Assembly (NCBI GenBank): GCA_034429275.1
Contig: DAOUFU010000073.1
Span: forward strand, 1 to 64,000
DNA: 64,000 bases
Direction of reading: 5' to 3'
Source: DAOUFU01 sp034429275
GTDB lineage: Bacteria > Chloroflexota > Anaerolineae > Aggregatilineales > Aggregatilineaceae
The notes under the pieces: model-generated
Databases searched by the model: none
Told to the model about the DNA's origin: nothing
What the model saw: only the letters and a program-made list of their open reading frames with translations
Part shown: one piece after another, positions 8,577 through 17,037 of the stretch
Numbering within the stretch: the first letter of the stretch is position 1
How the letters are laid out: every line of letters begins with the position of its first letter
Made by a program: the position numbers and the translations under genes

Positions 8577-10310
8577 TCAGCGCGCCTGGGCGCAGCTTTC
8601 TTCGCTGATGCAGTGGAGTCGGGTAAGTATCACCAGCCGTCCCTGCCAGTTCCAGGGACTTCCCTGGGCGTAATAATTTTCCTCGGTGGGAAAGCCGGTA
8701 AAGCGGTGAGTGGTGTATTCGTACCAGGTCGGCCCAGGAAAGAGCGGGATGGTGACCACGTTTTCGACGTAGAGCATCTGAAGCTGGTTGATAATGTCCT
8801 GTTGTTCGGCCAGGGTGGCGGCCTGGGCGAAGGCATCCAGCAGCGCATCGGCGGCGGGGCTGGACCAGCGCGCCCCTGCCTGCCCGTTCGCCAGCCCGTC
8901 CGGCCCGATCAATGCGCTGTCCATCAGGCTGCGGTAATACGTCCAGGGTGTGACTCCGGCGGCTCCCCAACCGATAGAGGAATCGTAGTTGCCGGTCTGC
9001 AGGTTGGCCAGCCAGGGGGCGTAATCCAGGCTCGTCATGCTCACCTTCAGGCCCACATCTCGGAAGTTTTCGATCATGATCTGCGCGCTGGTCATCCAGT
9101 CGGTCCATCCGCTGACTACCTGGAGCGTGAACTCCAGCGCGCTGCCGTCCGGCAAATCGCGCCAGCCATCGCGGTTGGAATCCACGTAGCCTGCCGCGTC
9201 GAGGATGTCTTCGGCCAGGTCGGGATTATAGGCGGCCAGGCCCATCTCGGCGGCCCGATCCAGCGCAGCCTGCGAGACCCACATCTCGTAGCGCGGCCCC
9301 AGCCCGACCGCGTTGGACGGCACCGTATAGCCGTACATGCCAATGCCGGTCACGGCTTCGTAGTCAATCGCAGCGCTGAGTGCCCGGCGAAATTCAACAT
9401 CGCTGAAGGGCGCTCTGGTGGTATTGAGGTAAAGCTGTACCGTCGCACCGCCGGGCCAGAAGGTGAAGAAGTGGTGTTCGGGGTCGGCGGCAACAAACGT
9501 GGCAGCAATATCGGCGATGAAGTTGCCCATCCAGTCCAGTTCGCCGTTGATGGCGGCAAGATTGGCCTGGTCGTTGCCGGGGAACACCGGCATCCGGATG
9601 CAGTCGATATAGGGCAGCGGCAGGCCATCCACACCCACCTGCCAGTAGTTCTCGTTTCGGCACAGTTCCAGCACTTGCTCGGTCAGGTTGCCCACCACTG
9701 AGAGCATTCCCGTTGCCACCGGGTCCGGGTTAGTGAAGGTCACCGGGTCTTCCACCTGGCTCCAGATGTGCTCCGGCACGATGAAGATGTACTCGCCGAT
9801 GGTTTCGAGCGCCGGGCGGTACATGTGGCTCATCGAGAGCCTGACGGTGTAATCATCGATTTTTTCGATGCCGCTGTACCATTGGAGCAGGCCGCCCCGG
9901 TCGAGCGCGGGATGGCGCGCAATCATCTCGAAGGTGAAAACCACGTCATCCGCGTTGAACTCCGCACCATCGCTCCAATAGATTCCCCGGCGCAGGTTGA
10001 AGATCAGCGCGGGGGGATCCTGGCTCCATTCGACGCTCTCGGCTAACCATGTGCTCGGCAGGTCACCCTCGACGGGGTTGAAGAACAGCAGCGGCTCATA
10101 TATCGATCCCAACGTCCAGCGTGTAGGATCGGGCGCGTAGGGGTTGAAGTTGCGCACAAACGGCGACTGCTGACCCTCACTGACAATGACCGTACCACCG
10201 CGCACGACAGGTTCGCTGCCTTGCGCATTGGCCAGGGGTCCGCCGCCCAGTGCCAGAATCATGACGATCACCAGGGTGCAAAGGATGCATCGGCAGCAGG
10301 TGTTGATCAT
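8577..10310 (-). CDS. ABC transporter solute-binding protein, family 5 (peptide/oligosaccharide type)
   Basis: A 577-residue exported protein of the SBP_bac_5 (DppA/OppA/CtaP-like) family. The signal peptide covers about residues 1-30 and contains several Cys, ending in LANAQG. The fold is marked by GGTVIVSEG at the mature start, IYEPLLFFNP, LIFNLRRGIYWSDGAEFNADDVVFTFE and a later YNPDLAEDILDAAGYVDSNRDGWRDL. Family members deliver peptides, nickel chelates or beta-glycosides to DppBCDF-type permeases. No such permease or ATPase is in this window, so the partner must lie elsewhere. I chose ATG 10310 because the signal peptide begins there and AGGA lies about 10 bases upstream; the frame itself opens at 10370. 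The LacI-type gene directly upstream may regulate it. Confidence 0.88.
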   Translation of the reverse strand: MINTCCRCILCTLVIVMILALGGGPLANAQGSEPVVRGGTVIVSEGQQSPFVRNFNPYAPDPTRWTLGSIYEPLLFFNPVEGDLPSTWLAESVEWSQDPPALIFNLRRGIYWSDGAEFNADDVVFTFEMIARHPALDRGGLLQWYSGIEKIDDYTVRLSMSHMYRPALETIGEYIFIVPEHIWSQVEDPVTFTNPDPVATGMLSVVGNLTEQVLELCRNENYWQVGVDGLPLPYIDCIRMPVFPGNDQANLAAINGELDWMGNFIADIAATFVAADPEHHFFTFWPGGATVQLYLNTTRAPFSDVEFRRALSAAIDYEAVTGIGMYGYTVPSNAVGLGPRYEMWVSQAALDRAAEMGLAAYNPDLAEDILDAAGYVDSNRDGWRDLPDGSALEFTLQVVSGWTDWMTSAQIMIENFRDVGLKVSMTSLDYAPWLANLQTGNYDSSIGWGAAGVTPWTYYRSLMDSALIGPDGLANGQAGARWSSPAADALLDAFAQAATLAEQQDIINQLQMLYVENVVTIPLFPGPTWYEYTTHRFTGFPTEENYYAQGSPWNWQGRLVILTRLHCISEESCAQAR

Positions 10311-10376
10311 AAGTCGGCCATCCTGAAGAGAAGCGGTATGCAAGAGGTCCCTATTCCAGAGGCGGCTCACCGGTGG

Positions 10377-11402
10377 TTATCTGCGCACTGCGCCGCACGT
10401 CTCACGGATCACCAGCTCGGTAGACAGCACGATATGCCGCGGCGGCTCGGTGCCGTTGCGCAGCAGGTCGATCATCGTCTCGACCGCCAGTGTACCCGTC
10501 TGAAGCACCGGCTGGCGGATGGTGGTCAGGGGCGGCCTGGCGGATGCCGCCAGTGACAGATCGTCGAAGCCGATGACCGCGATATCGTCCGGGATGCGCA
10601 GGCCCGCCTCGGTGATGGCTTGCAGCGCGCCGATCGCCATCGAGTCGGATGCCGCAAAGAGCGCATCAGGTGGAGTGGGCAGGCTCAGCAGGCGGCGCAT
10701 GGCGTGATAGCCGCTGTCGTGGTCGAAAAAGCCCTCGATGATCAGCTGTTCATCGACGGCCTGCCCACGCGCACGCAGCGCCTTCAGATACCCCTCGCGG
10801 CGATCCACCCCGGCGGTGGAATACAGCGGCCCGGTGATGGTGGCCACGCGACGGTATCCTAACCGCAGCAGGTGATTCACGGCCATATACGCCCCGGCCA
10901 CGTTATCAACATCGACAAAACTGGTCTGGCTGGCATCGGGTGGGCGGCCCACATAGACGGCGGGAATCTGCCGGGCGATGATCTGCGGCACCTGCGGATC
11001 GAGCAGCTTGTCTGCCGCCACAATGAGTCCTTCGAGCAGGCCGGTTCCCAGCGCCCGCTGATACACCTGCTGCTGCTCTTCTTGCGAGTGGAACAGGAAC
11101 AGCGTCAGGGTGTAGTCGTTGAGATTGCAGGCGTGCGAGATGCCCTTGATCAAGGCCGGGACATAAGGATCGGCGAAGATGGACGGCGTGGCGGTCGGGA
11201 TGATCAGGCCCAGGATATTAGATCGGCGCGAGGCCAGGGTACGCGCGGCCTGGTTGGGCAAAAAGCCGGTCTCGGCAATCACGCGCTGGACACGTTCGCG
11301 ATATTCTGGCGAGACGCTTTCCGGGTTGTTGACCACGCGCGAAACGGTTGCCCGCGATACCCCGGCCATCTTGGCGACTTCTTCCAGTGTAAGTTTTTTC
11401 AT
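10377..11402 (-). CDS. LacI-family transcriptional repressor
   Basis: A 341-residue LacI/GalR regulator. The N-terminal helix-turn-helix (KKLTLEEVAKMAGVSRATVSRVVNN is split here as the LEEVAKMAGVS and TVSRVVNN elements) is followed by a hinge containing PNQAARTLASRRS and a sugar-binding periplasmic-type domain (GLIIPTATPSIFADPY, GFDDLSLAASARPPLTTIRQP). The hinge Leu is replaced by the usual TLASRRSN form. It has AGGA five bases before the ATG. It lies upstream of the solute-binding protein gene on the same strand with a 66-bp gap, so the two are probably one regulatory unit, but I could not identify a convincing operator. Confidence 0.93.
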   Translation of the reverse strand: MKKLTLEEVAKMAGVSRATVSRVVNNPESVSPEYRERVQRVIAETGFLPNQAARTLASRRSNILGLIIPTATPSIFADPYVPALIKGISHACNLNDYTLTLFLFHSQEEQQQVYQRALGTGLLEGLIVAADKLLDPQVPQIIARQIPAVYVGRPPDASQTSFVDVDNVAGAYMAVNHLLRLGYRRVATITGPLYSTAGVDRREGYLKALRARGQAVDEQLIIEGFFDHDSGYHAMRRLLSLPTPPDALFAASDSMAIGALQAITEAGLRIPDDIAVIGFDDLSLAASARPPLTTIRQPVLQTGTLAVETMIDLLRNGTEPPRHIVLSTELVIRETCGAVRR

Positions 11403-11604
11403 GGCGATCCTGCGTTTCTAGCGCCAAAGTTTTGTTGGGGGATGATCAAGCGAGAGCCTTGCCCTAGATTATCAGGAAACAAGGCCGGTCACAAGTTCGT
11501 CCCTGGCGGATCGGCAGAATTGCAGTGGGCCACCACTGGGCGCGATAGGGTATACTTGGCGCATCATTGTTACTATCGGCCCTGGCCGCCAAGGAACCAA
11601 GCCC

Positions 11605-12273
11605 ATGTTTCAGCCCGACGATCCCCGCGCCTGGCATATTGTGGACCTGAGCCTGACGTTTGCCCCTGGAATGCGCGGAGTGGCGCTCGAACCGGCTAAA
11701 ACAGTTGCCCAACATGGCGCGAAAACCACCACGTTGCATCTCTACAGTCACGCCGGGACGCACCTGGATGCCCCCGCACATTCGCTCGACGGGGCGCTCG
11801 CGGTGGACCAGATCGACCTGGGGCGCTGCGTGGGACCGGCCCTGGTCATCAACCTGGCACACAAAGCCCCCGACAGCCTGATCACGCGCGACGACCTGGC
11901 GCCCTATGCCGACCGGATTGGGCCGGGCGCGCGCCTGCTGCTGCGGACCGATTGGGACCTGCACGCCGCGCTGCCCGACTACCGGATTCGCTTCCCGCGC
12001 CTGTCGCTGGAATTGGCCAAATGGTTGGCCGCCCTGCCCATTGCACTGGTCGGAGTGGAGACGCCGTCGGTATCATCGCTGGCGAATCGCGCGGAAATGG
12101 CCGAGGTGCATCAAACCCTGCTGCGTGCGCAGATCGTGATCGTGGAGAGCCTGGCCAACTTGCGCGAGCTGCGTCAGGAAGTCGTGCAGTTTGTCGCGCT
12201 GCCGCTCAAGATTGCCGGGTGCGATGGCTCGCCGGTGCGCGCCATCGCCATCGAAGAGACTGGGATGATCTGA
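11605..12273 (+). CDS. Cyclase / arylformamidase-like metal hydrolase
   Basis: A 222-residue protein of the cyclase (KynB-like, PF04199) family. The family metal-binding motif HxGTHxDAPxH is intact as HAGTHLDAPAH at about residues 49-59, with DLS near the N-terminus and a late SLANLREL segment typical of family members. Known relatives are N-formylkynurenine formamidases, isatin hydrolases and polyketide cyclases. There is no kynurenine gene nearby, so the substrate is unknown. It is transcribed divergently from the LacI gene, with about 200 bp between them and a TATACT -10-like box at 11551-11556. Confidence 0.85.
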   Translation: MFQPDDPRAWHIVDLSLTFAPGMRGVALEPAKTVAQHGAKTTTLHLYSHAGTHLDAPAHSLDGALAVDQIDLGRCVGPALVINLAHKAPDSLITRDDLAPYADRIGPGARLLLRTDWDLHAALPDYRIRFPRLSLELAKWLAALPIALVGVETPSVSSLANRAEMAEVHQTLLRAQIVIVESLANLRELRQEVVQFVALPLKIAGCDGSPVRAIAIEETGMI

Positions 12274-12278
12274 ACCTG

Positions 12279-12309
12279 GGGGCGCGGCCCATACGTCCTG
12301 CCGCGCCCC
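12279..12309. terminator. Bidirectional hairpin between convergent genes
   Basis: GGGGCGCGGC at 12279-12288 pairs perfectly with GCCGCGCCCC at 12300-12309 around an 11-base loop. It sits between the ends of the plus-strand cyclase gene and the minus-strand PIG-L gene and probably terminates both, although neither side has a long T-run. Confidence 0.6.
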
Positions 12310-12332
12310 ATTGCTGGCCGTCCCCAAACCCA

Positions 12333-13184
12333 CTAACCGAGCACGCTGCCGATGCGGTCCTGCACATCCTGCGCGAAGCGATCAATGTACGAGCGCACAT
12401 ACGCCTGGATGTCGAGCGATGCATCGTGGACGAGCGGCGTCAGGTCCATGGCGAACACCATGCCGGTCGTGATATCGCTGGCGTGCGATTCGTGATAGGT
12501 GGCGTGGGCGCGGCGGCGACCCATCGTGGCCAGGTCGTAGCGCTTGCCGCCGGTGATCTGAGAATCGAACACACCCACCAGCGCCATTTGCAGGCTTTCC
12601 TGCTGCGAAACGTTGAAGGCCACTTTGTCGCTGTCCACCATCCAATCGAGATCGCGCCAGACTTCGCAGCCATAGACATGCTGCGGGCGCGCTTCGGCGG
12701 GCAGGCGGCGCAGCGCCGCGATCACTTTGACCGCCACCCCGATGTGTGTGGTGTGTTTATCCGCCAGGTTGTGGGTATAGACCACCTGCGGGCGCGCCGC
12801 CAGCAGCAGCGCTTCCAGGTCATCCACCGGGTCGGTGTTGGCCGCGCTCTTGACGGCAGAGCTGGGGTAATCCAGCAGCGCCTGGGCTGCATAATCGCCC
12901 AGCATCGCGGCTTTTTTCTGCTCGCGGATGCGCACGCGGCACATGTCCTCGTCGGTGTAGTTTGCATACAGCCCGGTGCGCGACGATCCTGCACCATTGG
13001 TTACGACCACCCCGGTGAACCAGCGATTCGGCTGCTGGTAGCAGGCCAGGATGCCGTCAATCGCCATGATTTCCAGGTCGTCCTGGTGCGCGCCGATCCC
13101 CATATGGGTGGTGCGGGCGAGCGCCTCGGCGACCGGCAGGCCATCGGGAACGTAAATCTCTGCGGAAGAGCGTTTGAAGTTCAT
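12333..13184 (-). CDS. PIG-L family deacetylase
   Basis: A 283-residue member of the PIG-L/LmbE N-acetylglucosaminyl deacetylase family. The first zinc motif is AHQDDLE (family AHxDDxE, about residues 32-38) and the second is HNLADKHTTH (HxxH type, about 138-147), so the metal site and the Asp general base are present. Relatives remove N-acetyl groups from GlcNAc-containing small molecules. The next upstream gene on the same strand encodes a ROK-like kinase and the divergent operon a SIS isomerase/deaminase plus ROK regulator, which fits processing of an N-acetylated amino sugar; this is inference from neighbours. Confidence 0.9.
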   Translation of the reverse strand: MNFKRSSAEIYVPDGLPVAEALARTTHMGIGAHQDDLEIMAIDGILACYQQPNRWFTGVVVTNGAGSSRTGLYANYTDEDMCRVRIREQKKAAMLGDYAAQALLDYPSSAVKSAANTDPVDDLEALLLAARPQVVYTHNLADKHTTHIGVAVKVIAALRRLPAEARPQHVYGCEVWRDLDWMVDSDKVAFNVSQQESLQMALVGVFDSQITGGKRYDLATMGRRRAHATYHESHASDITTGMVFAMDLTPLVHDASLDIQAYVRSYIDRFAQDVQDRIGSVLG

Positions 13185-13210
13185 CAGTCACCTCGAATGA
13201 ATAACAGGTT

Positions 13211-14611
13211 TCACGAACGCAGCGCGGGCAGGCTGGCCGCGGCAATAGACTGACCCACCCGGCGGCTTTTTTCGTCGGGAAGCTGAATATTGATCGATTC
13301 CAGCAGCGCGGGGAACTCCGCCGCCAGCACGGCCTTCGCACCGTCCAGCAAGAGGGTACCGCCCTGCCCAGAGGTGCAGCGCCCCAGGATCAGGACATGC
13401 TTGAGATCGTAATAGTCGGCATAGTGGGCGATGCCGTAGCCCAGGTAGGTGCCCATCGTCTCCCAGATGCGCCGCGCGCCGGGATGCCCGGCTTCGAGGT
13501 GTTCCTGGGCGGCTTTGAGCCGGGCCGCCTTGGTGACCCCTTCGCCTTCGGGCAGGATGATGCCGACCCGGGGCGCGAGCCGGAACACGGCCTGCTGCGA
13601 GAAATACAGCGCGCCCACCCCGCGATCCCCCGACCATTCATCGACCGGCGCGTCCGGCTGGAAATCCACCGGCGCGAAAGCCAGCTCGTTGAGCCAGCCC
13701 GTCACGCTGCCCGCCCGGTCCACATAGCCCACCGCCTGGCTGGACCCCATCGCCACGCCCAGCACCGCGTTATCTTCCAGCGACATCGATCCGGCCAGTG
13801 CCGTCACGTCGCCATCGTTGATCACTTCCAGCGGCACGCCCATCTCGTCGCGGATGCGCAGGAACATGGTACGGATTTCGTCAAACCGCTCGGCGGGGAT
13901 GCCCCGGAACAGCGAGGCGACCATCGGGCGGTTGTTGACGTAAACACCGGCGGAGCTTCCGCCGATGGCATCCACGCGCGGCATCTTTGAAGCGGCCAGC
14001 GCCAGCGCGGCCTTGATCCGCTCATAGTGGTAGGCGGGGTCCGTCTGCTCGACCGGCTCCCAGACGATTTCCTCGCTGAAGATGGCTTCGCCGTCGATCA
14101 CGGCGGAGACTTTGAGGTCCGATGCGCCGAGGTCAAATCCGATGCGGCAGCCGTCGAGGTGGCGGCCCAGGGCCTGGGGATTCTGCCGCGCGGCAGGCAC
14201 GTCTTCCGGCGCACAGTGAACGATGGTGAACGGCTGCTGGTAGACTTGCTCGCCCATGAAGTGATAGTCGAAGGCGCGCGCGCCCTGCGGCGAATAGGTG
14301 GCGCGCAAGAACTCGGCGATGGCCGCCGGGCCGCCGACGTAGACTTTCCAGCCGCCCTGTTGCCACAGCAGGAATTTGAGCAGCCGCTCGGCATACATCA
14401 GGTTGGCCCTGGCACGCGGATGATCGGGCGCGAAAACTCGAGTCTCGTAGCGTGTGAACGAACCGTCGGTGCGCTCCAGGCCGAGCACTAACGGCTCGCC
14501 CCCCGACGCCGCGACCTCGTCCAGAAAGGCGTGATTGGCCAACACTGCCGGGCGGAATGTGTCATCCAACGGGGCCGCAACACGCGGCGGCACAAGGGTC
14601 ATAAGGGTCAT
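13211..14611 (-). CDS. ROK/hexokinase-like sugar kinase with N-terminal extension
   Basis: A 466-residue protein. Residues about 155-440 look like an actin-fold ATPase of the ROK/BadF type: IGFDLGASDLKVSAV (phosphate-1 loop), VINDGDVTALAG (the ND dyad that in ROK kinases includes the catalytic Asp), and VAMGSSQAVGYV (phosphate-2 loop). The family zinc motif CxCGxxGC is absent. The first 150 residues, with YSPQGARAFDYHFMGE, are not part of a standard ROK kinase and I do not recognise them. GGAG lies eight bases before ATG 14611. It is 26 bp upstream of the PIG-L gene and probably co-transcribed with it. The sugar substrate is not apparent. Confidence 0.75.
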   Translation of the reverse strand: MTLMTLVPPRVAAPLDDTFRPAVLANHAFLDEVAASGGEPLVLGLERTDGSFTRYETRVFAPDHPRARANLMYAERLLKFLLWQQGGWKVYVGGPAAIAEFLRATYSPQGARAFDYHFMGEQVYQQPFTIVHCAPEDVPAARQNPQALGRHLDGCRIGFDLGASDLKVSAVIDGEAIFSEEIVWEPVEQTDPAYHYERIKAALALAASKMPRVDAIGGSSAGVYVNNRPMVASLFRGIPAERFDEIRTMFLRIRDEMGVPLEVINDGDVTALAGSMSLEDNAVLGVAMGSSQAVGYVDRAGSVTGWLNELAFAPVDFQPDAPVDEWSGDRGVGALYFSQQAVFRLAPRVGIILPEGEGVTKAARLKAAQEHLEAGHPGARRIWETMGTYLGYGIAHYADYYDLKHVLILGRCTSGQGGTLLLDGAKAVLAAEFPALLESINIQLPDEKSRRVGQSIAAASLPALRS

Positions 14612-14653
14612 GGGGTCATCTCCACAAAGTGTTGTGATCTCGCGCCGGGCAAA

Positions 14654-14682
14654 TTGACAAGCTGCTGGAAACGTGTTAAGTT
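14654..14682 (+). promoter_or_regulatory. Promoter of the SIS-ROK operon
   Basis: A consensus -35 TTGACA (14654-14659) is separated by exactly 17 bp from TAAGTT (14677-14682), with TG in the extended -10 position (14674-14675). The predicted start near 14689 is about 65 bases before the SIS gene. Confidence 0.7.
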
Positions 14683-14684
14683 CA

Positions 14685-14721
14685 GTGCAGATAGTTAGAG
14701 ATAATAACTAACTGGGCGCAC
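14685..14721. promoter_or_regulatory. Operator dyad overlapping the SIS-ROK transcription start
   Basis: AGTTAG (14693-14698) and CTAACT (14708-14713) form a perfect inverted repeat with a 9-bp spacer. It is flanked by an outer dyad GTGC (14685-14688) and GCAC (14718-14721). It covers about +1 to +30 of the predicted transcript, the position expected of a repressor site, and the operon encodes its own ROK regulator. Confidence 0.6.
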
Positions 14722-14753
14722 AAAGTCAAAAAATCACCAGGGGTGAAAACCAC

Positions 14754-15797
14754 ATGATCACACACCTCGAACAGGAAATTGCTGCTCAGCCGGATGTGCT
14801 CCGGCGGCTGATCCAGGCCGAATTCGATCACATCGGGCAGATCGCACGCGCCATCCGCGACGCTCAGCCGCGCTATGTCGTCATTGTGGCGCGCGGCACG
14901 TCCGACAATGCGGCGCGCTACGCCCAGTACACGCTGGGGGCGCTGGCCCGGCTGCCGGTAGCGTTGGCGACGCCTTCGCTGACCACGCTCTATGACGCCA
15001 CCCCGCGCTTCGATGATGCGCTGGTGATCGGCATCTCGCAATCGGGCCAGTCGGTTGAGCCGACCCGTGTGCTCGAAATCGCGCACGCTCAAGGCGCGCT
15101 GCTGACGCTCTCGATCACCAATGCCGCCCAGTCGCCGCTGGCGCGCGTGGCCGATCACCACATCGCGCTCCATGCGGGGCCGGAGCAAAGCCTGGCCGCG
15201 ACCAAGACCTACACCGCTCAGGTGATGGCCCTGGCCCTGCTGGCGGGGCACCTGGGCGGCGCGCCCGGCTGGGAAGAGGATGTACGGCGTGTGCCCGACT
15301 GGGTGCAGTACACGCTCGACATCAACGCCCAGACCCGCGCCGCCGCCGACCGATACACCTTCATGACTCACTGCGTGACGCTGGCGCGCGGGTTCAACTA
15401 CTGCACTGGCTTTGAGATCGCGCTCAAGCTCAAAGAGCTGACGTATATCGTCGCGGAAGCCTACAGCTCTGCCGACTTTCACCACGGCCCCAAGGCGATT
15501 GTCGAGCGCGGCTTCCCGCTGCTGGTGATCGCCCCCGAAGGCCGGGCGCTGCCTTCGATGGCCGAATCGCTGGGGACTTTGCGTGCCAGCGGGGCCGACC
15601 TGGCGATCATCTCCAATGTCGATCACGTGCTGGCCCAGGCGCGGTTAGGACTGCGCATCCCCCAGGGGGTGCCCGAATGGCTGTCGCCGCTGGTGGCAGT
15701 GGTGCCGGGCCAACTGCTCGCCCTGGGACTCTCCGAAGCGCGCGGGATCAATGTGGACGCGCCGCGCGGTCTGAACAAAGTCACCATCACCCAATAG
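14754..15797 (+). CDS. SIS-domain glucosamine-6-phosphate isomerase/deaminase-like protein
   Basis: A 347-residue protein with two SIS domains, equal to the isomerase half of GlmS without the glutaminase domain. Motifs include ARGTSDNAARY (about residues 46-56), ISQSGQSVEP for the phosphosugar Ser loop (about 93-102), AATKTYTAQV (about 143-152), KELTYIVAEAYSSADFHHGP (about 223-242) and the conserved C-terminal PRGLNKVT. Proteins of this type include NagB-II deaminases and AgaS-like enzymes that convert amino-sugar 6-phosphates to keto-sugar phosphates plus ammonia. The ROK regulator gene follows 15 bp later. A GGGGTGA element precedes the ATG by about eight bases. Confidence 0.87.
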   Translation: MITHLEQEIAAQPDVLRRLIQAEFDHIGQIARAIRDAQPRYVVIVARGTSDNAARYAQYTLGALARLPVALATPSLTTLYDATPRFDDALVIGISQSGQSVEPTRVLEIAHAQGALLTLSITNAAQSPLARVADHHIALHAGPEQSLAATKTYTAQVMALALLAGHLGGAPGWEEDVRRVPDWVQYTLDINAQTRAAADRYTFMTHCVTLARGFNYCTGFEIALKLKELTYIVAEAYSSADFHHGPKAIVERGFPLLVIAPEGRALPSMAESLGTLRASGADLAIISNVDHVLAQARLGLRIPQGVPEWLSPLVAVVPGQLLALGLSEARGINVDAPRGLNKVTITQ

Positions 15798-15812
15798 CCG
15801 CCGGGGACACGC

Positions 15813-17018
15813 ATGTTTGCTCACCACCACCTCTCCAGCGACAAAGCCACCCACCAGCAGCTACGGCGGCACAACCAGCAGCTTCTGCTGCGGGCTGTCT
15901 ACCAGGGCCGGGCGGATAACCGCGCCGCGCTATCGCAAGAGACCGGCCTGGCCAAGCCGACCGTATCGGACCTGGTCGCTGAACTGCTGGCCGACGGGCT
16001 GCTGATCGAAGAAGGCAAAGGTGGCTCGACCGAGAGCGGCGGGCGGCGTCCGCGCTTGCTGAAGTTTGTGCCCACTGCTCGCCAGGTGATCGGCGTGTCG
16101 CTCAACGAAGAGCGCGTTCTGGGTGTGTTGGCCCGGCTGGATGGGCAGATTGTCGTCGACGAGGTGCGCGATCTGGCAGGCGCGCGTGGTGAGGCGGTGA
16201 TCGCGGCAGTGATGGACACCATCGCCGCGCTGGCTGCCCGGTGCGAAGCGCCGCGGTTGTGTGTTGGCGTAGGTGTGGCCGGGCTGGTCGATGTCGAACG
16301 CGGGATCGTGCGCTACGCGCAGCACCTGGGGCTGCGCGATATCGCACTGGTGGCCCGGCTGGAGGAACGATTCGGCGTGCCGGTTACGCTGGGCAATGAT
16401 ACCGAACTGGCCGCGCTGGGGCATTATGTGTATGGCGCGGAGGCCGGGGAACCGCCTCATTGCCTGGCGACCGTGCTCGTTGGAAGCGGCGTCGGGATTG
16501 GGCTGATCCTTCAGGGAACGCTGGTGCACGGCGGCGGCGATCTCGGTCACCTGCTGGTAGTGCCGCCCGAAAATGTGCACAGCGGCGGCAGCCTGCCCGG
16601 TCTGCGGCTGGAACAGGGGATCGGCTGGCCGGCGGTCCGGCAGCGCGTCGAAGTGCTGCGCGGCACGCTGCCTTCGAGCAGGCTGCCCGGCCCTGGTCAG
16701 GTCCTGACCTATGATCACATCCGCCAGGCGGTCGAACAAGGAGACCCGGCGGCGCTGCGCCTGCTGGACGAATTGAGCAGCTACCTCGCCCAGGCCTATT
16801 CGTGGATTATCGGGCTGCTGCGGCCCGATCACATCGCGCTGGCGGGCAGTGTCACCGCACTCGGCCCTGCGCTGCTCGATCGTACCACCGGGCATCTGCG
16901 TGCGATCACGCTGCCTAACCTGATGGAAAACCTCACGCTCTCGCTGGCCGGGTCGCCACACCTGGTGGCGGTGGGCGCAGTCGCCCACGCGCTGCGCTGC
17001 GAGTTGGGGCTGGTGTGA
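15813..17018 (+). CDS. ROK-family transcriptional regulator (NagC/XylR type) without the zinc motif
   Basis: A 401-residue regulator. Residues about 15-80 are a winged helix (RAALSQETGLAKPTVSDLVAELL), followed by a ROK sugar-binding domain with GVGVAGLVDVERG and GNDTELAALG. In ROK repressors the second domain normally carries GHxxxxxxGxxCxCGxxGCxE. Here the equivalent stretch is GDLGHLLVVPPE followed by NVHSGGSLPGLRLEQG, so all three zinc-binding Cys are gone. The gene lies 15 bp after the SIS gene in one operon and is a good candidate to bind the dyad at 14685-14721. The likely inducer is an amino-sugar phosphate, by analogy with NagC. Confidence 0.88.
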   Translation: MFAHHHLSSDKATHQQLRRHNQQLLLRAVYQGRADNRAALSQETGLAKPTVSDLVAELLADGLLIEEGKGGSTESGGRRPRLLKFVPTARQVIGVSLNEERVLGVLARLDGQIVVDEVRDLAGARGEAVIAAVMDTIAALAARCEAPRLCVGVGVAGLVDVERGIVRYAQHLGLRDIALVARLEERFGVPVTLGNDTELAALGHYVYGAEAGEPPHCLATVLVGSGVGIGLILQGTLVHGGGDLGHLLVVPPENVHSGGSLPGLRLEQGIGWPAVRQRVEVLRGTLPSSRLPGPGQVLTYDHIRQAVEQGDPAALRLLDELSSYLAQAYSWIIGLLRPDHIALAGSVTALGPALLDRTTGHLRAITLPNLMENLTLSLAGSPHLVAVGAVAHALRCELGLV

Positions 17019-17037
17019 TCAGGTTCGTGGGCCGGTA

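Noticed and set aside
11524..11537. AGTGG-N4-CCACT dyad upstream of the cyclase gene as a LacI operator
   Set aside because: The half-sites are only 5 bp, the centre lacks the CG step usual for LacI-family sites, and no second copy lies near the solute-binding protein gene.
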